From the NCBI RefSeq assembly GCF_900142415.1, contig NZ_FRAU01000001.1, forward strand, positions 372,001 to 436,000: a stretch of 64,000 nt of DNA. Reading direction: 5' to 3'. The stretch comes from Rhodothermus profundi. Its GTDB lineage: Bacteria; Bacteroidota; Rhodothermia; Rhodothermales; Rhodothermaceae. Positions 36,766-44,453 of the stretch are shown here, piece after piece (position 1 is the first letter of the stretch; every line of letters starts with the position of its first letter). The translations under genes were made by a program, and so were the position numbers. The notes under the pieces are model-generated. The model searched no databases. It saw only the letters and a list, made by a program, of their open reading frames with translations, and was not told where the DNA came from.

Positions 36766-37517
36766 CGGGAACGGGTGGCTGCAAACAAAAGAATGCCGGC
36801 AGCCACCGAAACGTTGAGTGACGCCACGGGGCCGCGTAGCGGTATCGAAACAAGCAAATCGCACGCCTGCACAACGCGCGGACGCAATCCACGTCCTTCG
36901 TTGCCCAGCACAAGTACAAGTGGCCGGTGCCAGTCCATTTCCCATACCGACACGCTGCCGGTCGGACTGGCACCGGCCACCCAGAATCCGTGCGTTTTGA
37001 GCGTCTCCAGGGCCCGCGCCAGATTGGTGACGCGGGCAATGGGCACGCGCAGTGCAGCTCCGGCGCTGGCCTTCAAGGCCACTGTGTTGAGCGGAGCCAT
37101 GTGGTGGCGAGGCACCAGCACGCCGGCTACGCCAGCGGCCACCGCTGTCCGCAGGATCGCTCCATAGTTGTGCGGATCTTCAATCTGATCCAGCGCCACT
37201 AAAAGCGGCTGTCGCTCCTGCACAGCAGCAGGAGAAGGGGCCACTTCGCGCAATAGATCCTCCAACGTCCGGTAAGCTACCGGCGCCACAAAAGCCACAA
37301 CGCCCTGGTGGGTTGCGCCCGAGGCAAGGCGATCTAAGCGCGCTTTAGGAACTATCTGGACCGGAATCCCCTGTGCCCGGGCTGCCCGACGAATGGCTTC
37401 AATTGCCGATCCCCCTGCGCCCTCCTGAACGAAGACCTTCTCTACCCGCGTATCATTCTGTTCCAGGGCTTCCCGCACAGGGTTACGTCCTACCAGGCGA
37501 TCCACCAGAGCGCTCAT
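36759..37517 (-). CDS. rlmB: 23S rRNA 2'-O-methyltransferase, TrmH/RlmB family
   Basis: A 252-residue SPOUT methyltransferase using SAM to methylate the 2'-OH of rRNA. The N-terminal L30e-like domain (GRNPVREALEQNDTRVEKVF) is followed by the knotted domain with LVALDQIEDPHNYGAILRTA, LVLGNEGRGLRPRV and IPLRGPVASLNVSVAAGILL, the three SPOUT motifs. RlmB is the most likely subfamily. It starts 2 bases after the end of the decarboxylase gene. Confidence 0.92.
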   Translation of the reverse strand: MSALVDRLVGRNPVREALEQNDTRVEKVFVQEGAGGSAIEAIRRAARAQGIPVQIVPKARLDRLASGATHQGVVAFVAPVAYRTLEDLLREVAPSPAAVQERQPLLVALDQIEDPHNYGAILRTAVAAGVAGVLVPRHHMAPLNTVALKASAGAALRVPIARVTNLARALETLKTHGFWVAGASPTGSVSVWEMDWHRPLVLVLGNEGRGLRPRVVQACDLLVSIPLRGPVASLNVSVAAGILLFAATRSRQ

Positions 37518-37519
37518 GG

Positions 37520-38911
37520 TCAGGCAGGCATTTGGATGCGACGCGCCAGCCGTAGCAACCGCTCATGCAAACGAGAGACGTACGTTTCGTGCTCAGGCTT
37601 CATCAGTACGCTTCGAAGCACCCGTACTTCCGGACGGTCCGGTTGCAGCGCCGGCCATTGGCAGCGTAGCACGTCCGTGCGCAGGCGTAACACGCTGAGA
37701 AACACGGGATCCTCAGGGTCTTCCATCGCCTCCTGAAACAGGCGCTGGCTGGCGGCATCTACGGCTGAAGCTTTTGGCGACTCGGGCACCGGATAGAACG
37801 TCAGGATATCCAGCTCAGGTGGCTGCACGGGTCGCAACATCTCAGAGTCGCGCATGAGCTGCGCCCATTGTCGCGCTGCCCGCAGACAGGCTGTAAGAAC
37901 AGGTCCCAGCCCTCGATCCGCCTCAAGAGGCAGCACCTGAAGCGTGAGCCAGAGCGCTCCCGCGGCAGCACCAGCCCGAGAACACTCCAAACTGATTTCA
38001 CCCAGATGCAATGCGTCGGACGTGAAATACGTGTAGGGAGAGTCGTGTTGATAAAAGCGGCCTACCGACGGATCTCGGAAGAGAATAGCCCCACACCCGT
38101 ACGGTTGCAAGCCATGTTTGTGGGGATCTATGGCCACGGAGTCGCAGTGCGCAATCGCTTTTAGATGGCGTCGGGTTTCTGGAGCCAGTTCCGGCGCTTC
38201 AGCATGCGCCAGCAACGTAAAGAAGCCTCCATACGCAGCGTCTACATGCACCCGGCAACCGTACTGTCGGCAGAGAGGAAGCACATCGGCAATCGGATCG
38301 ACTACGCCGCGTCCGGTTGTGCCCGCCGTCACCACGACGGTTCCGATACGTCCTGTGCGAAGCGCTTCCTCCAGGGCCTGCACCTCCAGGCGCCCTTCTG
38401 GATCCGTGGGCACCTCAACAGCCTCCAACTGCAGAACGCTGCTCATCCGGCTGTGCGTGTAGTGGGCCTCCCGCGAGAACGCCACCCCACGATCGGGATG
38501 CAGGCAACGCGCCACCCACAGGGCTTCCAGGTTGGCCATGGTGCCTCCACCGGTCAGATGCCCGAGCGTAGTCTCCGGCAGACGCAGCATAGCCGCCAGC
38601 GTCCGCACCACCTCCTTTTCCATTTCACCTGTAGGCGGCCCGCCATCCAGCGCATGATTATTGGGATTGATTAGCTGAGCGGCCAGGTAGCCAATCACTG
38701 CCACCGGGTGAGGCGGTTTAAGCATTTGCCCGGCATAGCGTGGGTGGAAGAAGGGATAATTACCCCGCAGGCGTTCCAGGTAACGGTTCAGGGCTACTTC
38801 CAGAGCATGCGGTGCTACCTGACCCGCTGGATGCGCCTCAAACGGTCCCCACGAGGCCTCCCATTCTCGGATGGCCGCAACGACCCGTTCAAGCCAGGGT
38901 GTCAGTTCCAT
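37520..38911 (-). CDS. Pyridoxal-phosphate-dependent decarboxylase
   Basis: A 463-residue group II decarboxylase of the glutamate/aromatic amino acid/diaminobutyrate type. The PLP-binding lysine is in SVAIDPHKHGLQPYG, the PLP-contacting Asp in VHVDAAYGGFFTL, and the active-site glycine loop in LTGGGTMANLEALW. The N-terminus contains the substrate-region HPRYAGQMLKPPHP. The substrate is not determined; similar proteins have been annotated as aspartate aminotransferase family, tyrosine or glutamate decarboxylases. It is paired with rlmB downstream. Confidence 0.85.
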   Translation of the reverse strand: MELTPWLERVVAAIREWEASWGPFEAHPAGQVAPHALEVALNRYLERLRGNYPFFHPRYAGQMLKPPHPVAVIGYLAAQLINPNNHALDGGPPTGEMEKEVVRTLAAMLRLPETTLGHLTGGGTMANLEALWVARCLHPDRGVAFSREAHYTHSRMSSVLQLEAVEVPTDPEGRLEVQALEEALRTGRIGTVVVTAGTTGRGVVDPIADVLPLCRQYGCRVHVDAAYGGFFTLLAHAEAPELAPETRRHLKAIAHCDSVAIDPHKHGLQPYGCGAILFRDPSVGRFYQHDSPYTYFTSDALHLGEISLECSRAGAAAGALWLTLQVLPLEADRGLGPVLTACLRAARQWAQLMRDSEMLRPVQPPELDILTFYPVPESPKASAVDAASQRLFQEAMEDPEDPVFLSVLRLRTDVLRCQWPALQPDRPEVRVLRSVLMKPEHETYVSRLHERLLRLARRIQMPA

Positions 38912-38929
38912 GGTTTTCGTGGTGCGAGT

Positions 38930-39466
38930 TTAAGCTTCCGGCGCCCGAAATGCCGGATCGCCCTGCCGCCGAAGCAACCGGTTCCACCACGCCACTCCAA
39001 TAGCCAACAACACGCCCCCTACCAGACTCATGCCCGCCTGAATTAGGGCCATACGCCACTGCGCCCGGACCAGCTCTACAATAACGACCTCCTGCGGACT
39101 CTCCGGCCGAACCCGCACCGCTACCGAATCACGCCCGCGCAGCAGGGGAGCCAGTGTATGCGGCAGGCTCAACTGCTTTCGCTCCAGCACCTGTCCATCC
39201 GGCAGCCGAATACGAAGATCTACGTAGTCGTAGGTAACGTCCACCCGCTGCGAGATCTCCAATGCCGTAATCTCAGCAACGGCTGGAATGCCTTCCTGCC
39301 AGGTGCGGTGCAACCAGTAAGCCGCCCAGCCCAGATATAGTGCCAGTGCAAACAGCAGCCCCGGAGCTAGCCAGAGCAGCCGGGCAATCCACAGGGAAAG
39401 CGACGTTCTCTTCAAGACCGTTCGGTTTTGTTTGCATGACCGGGTGTGCTTCCCCAAACGTCCCAA
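38930..39466 (-). CDS. DUF3592-like membrane protein
   Basis: A protein of up to 178 residues with two membrane helices flanking an extracytoplasmic domain (LPDGQVLERKQLSLPHTLAP), the layout of DUF3592 proteins. The start is uncertain: the first ATG at 39466 gives a 17-residue basic leader, and TTG at 39415 is a possible alternative. The function is unknown. It ends 18 bases before the decarboxylase start. Confidence 0.65.
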   Translation of the reverse strand: MGRLGKHTRSCKQNRTVLKRTSLSLWIARLLWLAPGLLFALALYLGWAAYWLHRTWQEGIPAVAEITALEISQRVDVTYDYVDLRIRLPDGQVLERKQLSLPHTLAPLLRGRDSVAVRVRPESPQEVVIVELVRAQWRMALIQAGMSLVGGVLLAIGVAWWNRLLRRQGDPAFRAPEA

Positions 39467-39511
39467 TCGCCCGCTGGTTTTAGGGCTTACGGATTCTTCG
39501 AAGGCCTGCCA

Positions 39512-40012
39512 TCAAGCCATGAACAGATACGGCTTCCAGGCTTCGTCAATGGTACCCACAAATTCCCGTATAAACATGATATGGCTGGGCCGAAACGGCC
39601 GGCCCCGCAGCTTCATGCCTGCCTCTTCGGGCGTGCGATTCCCCTTACGGTTATTGCATCGGGTGCAGGCGGTTACCAGGTTCTCCCACGTGTCGCGTCC
39701 GCCCCGCGAGCGCGGAATGATGTGGTCAACCGTCAGGTTCTCTCGACTGCCACAGTACTGGCAACGATAGCGATCCCGGCGCAGAATATTCTTTCGGTTC
39801 AGCATGATGTGCTTATAAGGCACCCGCACGTACCATTTAAGACGCACGACACTCGGCCAGGGTAGCTGAAGGCTAGGAGAGCGCACAAACCGACCCGGCC
39901 GTGCCGCTACTACCTCGGCCTTACGCATCAGTACCAGTATAACAGCACGCTCTACACTGCAAACGGTCAGCGCGCTGTAATCCTGGTTTAAGACCAGTAC
40001 CTGCCCTTTCAT
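39512..40012 (-). CDS. HNH endonuclease
   Basis: A 166-residue HNH-family nuclease. The C-terminal part has the zinc-finger-like CQYCGSRENLTVDHIIPRS followed by GGRDTWENLVTACTRCNNRK: two CX2C pairs around the HH and N of the HNH motif. The N-terminal part (VLVLNQDYSALTVCSVERA) matches the common standalone bacterial HNH family of unknown role. I chose the ATG at 40012 (MKGQVLVLN). The 238-base stretch before it contains a tandem CACCCCGGG repeat at about 40146-40163. Confidence 0.9.
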   Translation of the reverse strand: MKGQVLVLNQDYSALTVCSVERAVILVLMRKAEVVAARPGRFVRSPSLQLPWPSVVRLKWYVRVPYKHIMLNRKNILRRDRYRCQYCGSRENLTVDHIIPRSRGGRDTWENLVTACTRCNNRKGNRTPEEAGMKLRGRPFRPSHIMFIREFVGTIDEAWKPYLFMA

Positions 40013-40277
40013 GACACCCACCAGCGGGCTGAAGTGCACCGAACTACCTGCACGGTGTGCCCGCAGGCGCGTGCCGGGAGCCGTCCTGCTATGTGCGTGT
40101 GGCGGTACGGGAAGGCTGCTGGGAAGTTACAATAACGGTACACACACCCCGGGCACCCCGGGATTTAGCTAAAATTTACAACAAAAACGCTTCTTTACAA
40201 AGCGCAATAACACGCTCCTGGGCACAATAAAAGCGATGTGCTCTAACACGTTTTCCCGTGCGTTTCGTTCCCTCTGC

Positions 40278-40550
40278 TCACTCCCGGCAGTGCACCAGGC
40301 CTTCCTGTTGCAATGCGTCCAGAAATGCCCGAACCTGCCGCTCTGCTTCTTCCCGCGTTACCTCGTAATGGGCCAGCAACGCTTCTACCAACTCGTCAAT
40401 GGTCTGTCGCCCCTGATCTAATTGCTCCCAGATAAAAACACCGGTGGCGTTAAGTGTGTAGTACGACTTCGTTTCCAGGTGCAGTAGCACCCCTTCGCCT
40501 TCATCGAACCGCGTAAAGTTCACGCGTGGATCTGGCTCGTAGCGTGCCAT
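40278..40550 (-). CDS. PqqD-family peptide-binding protein (RiPP recognition element)
   Basis: A 90-residue PqqD-like protein, start at 40550 (MARYEPDPRV). The fold is recognised by VLLHLETKSYYTLNATGVFIW, then DELVEALLAHYEVTREEAER and a final FLDALQQEGLV helix. PqqD-like proteins bind leader peptides of ribosomally made, modified peptides; in lasso-peptide pathways the same protein is called B1. The nearest partner is the B2-type protease at 41123-41590, 572 bases upstream on the same strand. No PQQ genes are present. Confidence 0.85.
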   Translation of the reverse strand: MARYEPDPRVNFTRFDEGEGVLLHLETKSYYTLNATGVFIWEQLDQGRQTIDELVEALLAHYEVTREEAERQVRAFLDALQQEGLVHCRE

Positions 40551-41122
40551 TTTTACGGTCCGTTCTGGTGAACCGATTCCTGCTAATTCAAGCGCGTGGT
40601 TACGGCCAAACAACTGATCCGAACCGCAGAACTGACTAAGCAGGGTGCCTCACCCTCACCTACAGGATAGGTCGACACCTGCCAAGCCAACCGCCATCCT
40701 GCGTGCAGCAAATGCCGTTCCGCTGGCATTGCTCATACCGGACTCGCGTCCAATCCGGTTCCTGCATCATCCAGACTCTTAGCGCGCCTATCTTGTGAAA
40801 GCCTGCCAGCGAAGTGCCGCATCCCAACAGCGCAACACAACCAGTCCCGCCCCCCATCACACGCCATGGTTACCTGAGGCTGACGGTAATCTGACCAGGC
40901 AATTACTACACGCCCTTTCGAACCTGGACGTTTTCACCGCGCTTCATTTTAAAATCAGATGCGCGCTTCACCCGGCGCATACCTGAAACGCCCTCCACAC
41001 ACCGGGTTGCAAGCCATCTCGCGATTCTGGACCGCTCCAGGCCCTTTGCACAAACGCATCAGTTTCCAGCAACAGGCTTATTGCTGTCCCTTCCTGGGAT
41101 CGGATGAAGTGCACCGACGGGT
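40551..41122. other. Weakly coding gap between the PqqD-like and B2-type genes
   Basis: A 572-base stretch with no confident gene. Short frames on both strands look partly protein-like: on the plus strand a segment at about 40880-40970 reads NLTRQLLHALSNLDVFTALH, and on the minus strand there is a 66-codon Cys-rich frame (separate entry). Neither recalls a known family. It could be decayed coding DNA or hold a small precursor gene. Confidence 0.4.
40660..40860 (-). CDS. Candidate small Cys-rich peptide, 66 codons
   Basis: A low-confidence frame between the B2-type protease and the PqqD-like gene, same strand. The first part is glycine-rich and hydrophobic (MMGGGTGCVALLGCGTSLAG), the middle is charged, and the end carries four cysteines in YEQCQRNGICCTQDGGWLGR followed by CRPIL. 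If there is a precursor peptide here this is one candidate. A lasso core would need Thr at leader position -2, which is missing before the Gly of GICC. It may be chance. Confidence 0.2.
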   Translation of the reverse strand: MMGGGTGCVALLGCGTSLAGFHKIGALRVWMMQEPDWTRVRYEQCQRNGICCTQDGGWLGRCRPIL

Positions 41123-41590
41123 TCATTTACCAGATGGATGCGTATAGGTAATGGCAAATTGCTGTCTTGGATTAACTGCTTCGGCTATAGGCTGATTGTT
41201 CCATTCCACCCAGGCATGTCCCCGTAACTGGCCATTTTCCCGGGCAACGCCAAAGCGAATGCAAACCGGTACCCCGGCCCTTCGATAGAAGTGGTACAGT
41301 AGCAGCGCCTGCTTCATGCAAAAGTCGCGTCCATAGAGTCGTCGCAAAACGGCCAGCGTGAGCCGCTCCGCGCGCTTGAGTTCCTTTTCCTGAAGCGGCG
41401 CGTCACCCGGTTTCGGTTCAAACCGCTCCAGCAGAGCCGGCAACGGCAGTCGCCGCTGATTCCACTCGACCCGGACGATCAGTCGAAAGATCTGCCAGAG
41501 CCATTTCAGATCTCCCCGTTGCCATCTGCGCCAGACGCGATGCCGCCAGCTCAGTCGAAGCAGCCGTCGAAGCGAAGGTGGCTGCACCAT
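41123..41590 (-). CDS. Lasso-peptide-type B2 protease (transglutaminase-like)
   Basis: A 155-residue protein of the lasso peptide biosynthesis B2 family, a cysteine protease of transglutaminase fold that removes the leader peptide bound by B1. The catalytic Cys91 lies in RDFCMKQALLLYHFYRRAG and His125 in LRGHAWVEWNNQPIAEA, both with typical spacing. The N-terminal region (RRLLRLSWRHRVWRRW) is the usual basic-hydrophobic segment. The frame is open to 41656; I prefer the start at 41590 because the family begins near this segment. No asparagine-synthase-like cyclase is present in the window. Confidence 0.8.
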   Translation of the reverse strand: MVQPPSLRRLLRLSWRHRVWRRWQRGDLKWLWQIFRLIVRVEWNQRRLPLPALLERFEPKPGDAPLQEKELKRAERLTLAVLRRLYGRDFCMKQALLLYHFYRRAGVPVCIRFGVARENGQLRGHAWVEWNNQPIAEAVNPRQQFAITYTHPSGK

Positions 41591-42729
41591 GTCAGGCGTG
41601 GCGGGTGCCTGGCGAACACGTCCCTGATCCTGCAATTTGCACCAATGGGTCAGCATACTTTGCTCAGGCTTGAATGCTTCGCAGCAAACGCGTTGTGTAA
41701 AAAACGGAGTAAACAGCAGGTAGCCCAGATGCGCAACCGGATGCTTTCGGCGCTGCCTGTGAAACGCAACGCGATGCCGGAAAGCTTGCCGAACGACCGG
41801 TCGGTCCCCCTCTTTCCAGGCGCCCTGGTCTATTTACCGCCCGGTTTCGTGCTACCGGGCGCAGCATTGCAGATGCAAGCGGAATGCCCGGTCCTTTCCA
41901 CCCGTCTGCATGCATGGCCAGCGATGAGCCCGTGTCCCCCCACATCCCCAGTTCATCTGCTGGAAAGCATGTAGCAGTCCGGCCACGTCTCCTACCCACT
42001 TCAGGCGTTGCCATTGGGAGCTGGCACGATGCCCACACACGCCAGGCGCCAAGGCTGCAGGCGAAGGCGCCTGTCCCCTGACCTGTCAACAATCCTTCTG
42101 GTCCTAACGGCCGAGCCAGACGCCAGGGTGTTATCTCGGTGGGCAAGTTACCCATCGGTAAGCGGTCTCTGTGCACGTTAATGCTGCATGCCGGCTTCCT
42201 CCTTAATACGACGCACCTTCCCCGAGATCCTGGCGGCCCGTCCAAAATCAGCCGCTGCTCCCAGTCGATCCGTAGCACAGGTCAAACGCAATGCAGGATT
42301 TCCACAGCCTGACTTCTTTTGTAAAAAGGCATGTCGCCTTTTCAAACGTCGGTTGCCGTTGCTGCGCGGCCTGCACTTGAATCTCAGCGTGGAGAGCAGC
42401 CGCCAGCTCACAGGACCGCAGCATCTCGCGCAGCCGTTCGGGAACCTTTACGAAGGATGCTGCGCTTCAGCGCCCGTGCCACAACGGTCCTTCCCAACCG
42501 CCTGGGAGGCTACCTGAATCGGGCCTGTCAGACCGGTGGGAGTGGGCACTGGGCCATCCTACCTGTAAACGCGTAGCCAGGCCTGCAGGTAACCCGGCAA
42601 GCCTCATGGGCTACGGATCTGCCCCGCTAACCGGGATCGTATCCGGACCATACGTATGTCATAAAGAAACGATCACAAATTTTCCTGCTATCTGCTTTTG
42701 GCGCAAGCCAACCCCGACGATTGACGCGT
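41591..42729. other. About 1.1 kb with no convincing gene, probably decayed DNA
   Basis: Between the B2-type protease and tsaC no frame has domain-like sequence over a useful length. Short protein-like pieces occur in several minus-strand frames separated by stops: LPGYLQAWLRVYR, then LTGPIQVASQAVGKDRCG, then VPERLREMLRSCELAAALHA, and further left LKWVGDVAGLLHAFQQM. A sound ribosome-binding site (GGAGGAAG, about 42195) precedes an ATG that meets a stop after three codons. This pattern fits broken remnants of genes. Confidence 0.45.
42248..42424 (-). CDS. Candidate 58-codon frame in the decayed region
   Basis: The first 30 codons look like a real amphipathic helix with host-like codons (MLRSCELAAALHAEIQVQAA). 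The later part is less convincing but has three Cys and ends with CYGSTGSSG. The coding look extends upstream of the ATG (VPERLRE), which argues for a gene fragment rather than a complete small gene. No ribosome-binding site is evident. Confidence 0.2.
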   Translation of the reverse strand: MLRSCELAAALHAEIQVQAAQQRQPTFEKATCLFTKEVRLWKSCIAFDLCYGSTGSSG

Positions 42730-43683
42730 ATGTCTTTCCACAATACCGTGCTTACGCAAGATGTCCGTCAGGCAGCCGCATGGATTCGGCAGGGGGAACT
42801 GGTAGCTTTTCCCACCGAGACGGTTTATGGACTGGGAGCCGACGCTTTTAATCCGACCGCTGTCCGCAAAATCTTCGCGGCCAAAGAGCGACCGCGCGAC
42901 AATCCGCTTATCGTACACATTGCGCATATACACCAGCTCGACCGGCTGGTCATTGACGTGCCCGAAACAGCCCAACGGTTTATGGAGCGCTTTTTCCCCG
43001 GACCGTTAACGCTTGTTCTCCCCCGTCATCCAGCGGTGCCTGATGAGGTAACGGCAGGTCTGCCTACCGTGGGGGTCCGCATGCCCCGGCATCCGGTCGC
43101 CCGGGCTTTTCTGGAGGCCTGCGGCACGCCGGTGGCGGCTCCTTCTGCGAACCGATCCGGACGCCCCAGTCCAACCCGATGGGAAGCAGTCTATGCCGAT
43201 TTGAACGGCCGCATTGCCTGCATTCTTCAAGGCGACCGCAGTGATATGGGCCTCGAATCGACTGTCGTGGACTGCACTGGCCCAGAACCGGTCGTACTCC
43301 GCGCCGGCGCGGTATCCCTGGAAGCGCTCCGTGACGTTGTGCCAGAAACGCGCCTGGTAGCCCGCAATGAGTCTCTTAAAGCACGCAGCCCGGGCACGCG
43401 CTATCGCCACTATGCCCCCCAGGCTCGCGTGGTGCTGGTTGATCATCCAGACGAAGCATTGCCTGATCCCCGCCATGCCTACATTGGCCTGAGCCCCCCT
43501 GCCCACCCCGAAGCTTTCGGGGCCTGCTGCATCTGTCCAGATGTCCCTACCTATGCGTACGAGCTGTTTGACTTTTTCCGACGCTGCGACGCGCAGGGCT
43601 GCACGCACATCTATGCGCAACGCGTTCCCCGCACCGGACTGGGACTGGCGCTCATGGATCGACTCGAACGTGCGGCTGCCTAA
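42730..43683 (+). CDS. tsaC: L-threonylcarbamoyladenylate synthase (Sua5/YrdC)
   Basis: A 317-residue long-form Sua5 that makes threonylcarbamoyl-AMP for the t6A37 modification of tRNAs reading ANN codons. The YrdC domain has AFPTETVYGLGADAFNP, KIFAAKERPRDNPLIVHI and VAAPSANRSGRPSPT. After residue 200 comes the Sua5-specific linker (SPGTRYRHYAPQA) and the C-terminal domain. Start at the ATG 42730; an upstream in-frame TTG is nine bases earlier. It converges with tpiA, the stop codons overlapping. Confidence 0.93.
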   Translation: MSFHNTVLTQDVRQAAAWIRQGELVAFPTETVYGLGADAFNPTAVRKIFAAKERPRDNPLIVHIAHIHQLDRLVIDVPETAQRFMERFFPGPLTLVLPRHPAVPDEVTAGLPTVGVRMPRHPVARAFLEACGTPVAAPSANRSGRPSPTRWEAVYADLNGRIACILQGDRSDMGLESTVVDCTGPEPVVLRAGAVSLEALRDVVPETRLVARNESLKARSPGTRYRHYAPQARVVLVDHPDEALPDPRHAYIGLSPPAHPEAFGACCICPDVPTYAYELFDFFRRCDAQGCTHIYAQRVPRTGLGLALMDRLERAAA

Positions 43684-44435
43684 CCTTTTCGACAGGCAGC
43701 CTGCACAATGGCGGCGAAATCAGCTGCCTTCAGGCTGGCCCCTCCGATGAGGCCTCCATCGACATCCGGCTGCGCGAACAGATCGGCTGCATTGCTCGGC
43801 TTGACGCTCCCGCCATACAGAATATGCAATGCGCGGCCTACCTCCTCACCGTACTGCTTCACCAGCAGATGCCGAATCAGGGCGTGCATCTCCTGCGCCT
43901 GCGCGGGCGTAGCAGTGTGGCCCGTCCCGATCGCCCAGACGGGCTCGTAAGCGATCACCAGGGCCTCTGCTGAAGGGAGCGCTACCCCATCAAGTGCTGC
44001 GCTTACCTGACGCTCCACAACCGTCGCCGCTTTTCCGGCCTGTCGTTCTTCGAGCGTTTCTCCCACACAGACGATAGGGATCAAGCCGTACTGGAGCGCT
44101 CGTTTGATTTTGCGGTTTACCGCTGCATCCGTCTCGCCGAAATACTGCCGCCGCTCTGAATGTCCCAGAATCACGTAGCGACAGCCCACGGCCTTAAGCA
44201 TTGGCGCCGACACTTCGCCGGTATAGGCGCCTGCAACCTCCTCATGCATATGCTGCGCGCCCAGATGGATTGGCGTATGTTCAACGATCTGTCGGACCAC
44301 TTCTAAATTCACAAATGGCGGGCACACAGCTACCTGTACCGGACCGGGATCCCCTACTTCCGCGACAACTGCTTGCGCCAGTTGAATCGCTTCCTCCCGG
44401 TTGGTGTGCATCTTCCAGTTGCCAGCTACCAGCAT
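43680..44435 (-). CDS. tpiA: Triosephosphate isomerase
   Basis: A 251-residue TIM interconverting dihydroxyacetone phosphate and glyceraldehyde 3-phosphate. The catalytic Lys is in AGNWKMHTNREEA, the His in VILGHSERRQYFGE, and the Glu in VIAYEPVWAIGTG. The phosphate-binding loop is YGGSVKPSNA. It follows the thioredoxin-fold lipoprotein gene by 18 bases on the same strand. Confidence 0.97.
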   Translation of the reverse strand: MLVAGNWKMHTNREEAIQLAQAVVAEVGDPGPVQVAVCPPFVNLEVVRQIVEHTPIHLGAQHMHEEVAGAYTGEVSAPMLKAVGCRYVILGHSERRQYFGETDAAVNRKIKRALQYGLIPIVCVGETLEERQAGKAATVVERQVSAALDGVALPSAEALVIAYEPVWAIGTGHTATPAQAQEMHALIRHLLVKQYGEEVGRALHILYGGSVKPSNAADLFAQPDVDGGLIGGASLKAADFAAIVQAACRKG

Positions 44436-44453
44436 CGTCTTCTGTGGAGTTTT

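Noticed and set aside
40660-40860. Assignment of the 66-codon frame as a genuine lasso precursor
   Set aside because: No Thr at leader position -2, no clear leader motif and no cyclase; kept only as a low-confidence candidate.
41664-42278. A 204-codon minus-strand frame upstream of the B2-type gene
   Set aside because: Low-complexity Arg/Gly/Ala/Pro content, no recognisable domain, and competing protein-like pieces in other frames; better explained as decayed DNA.
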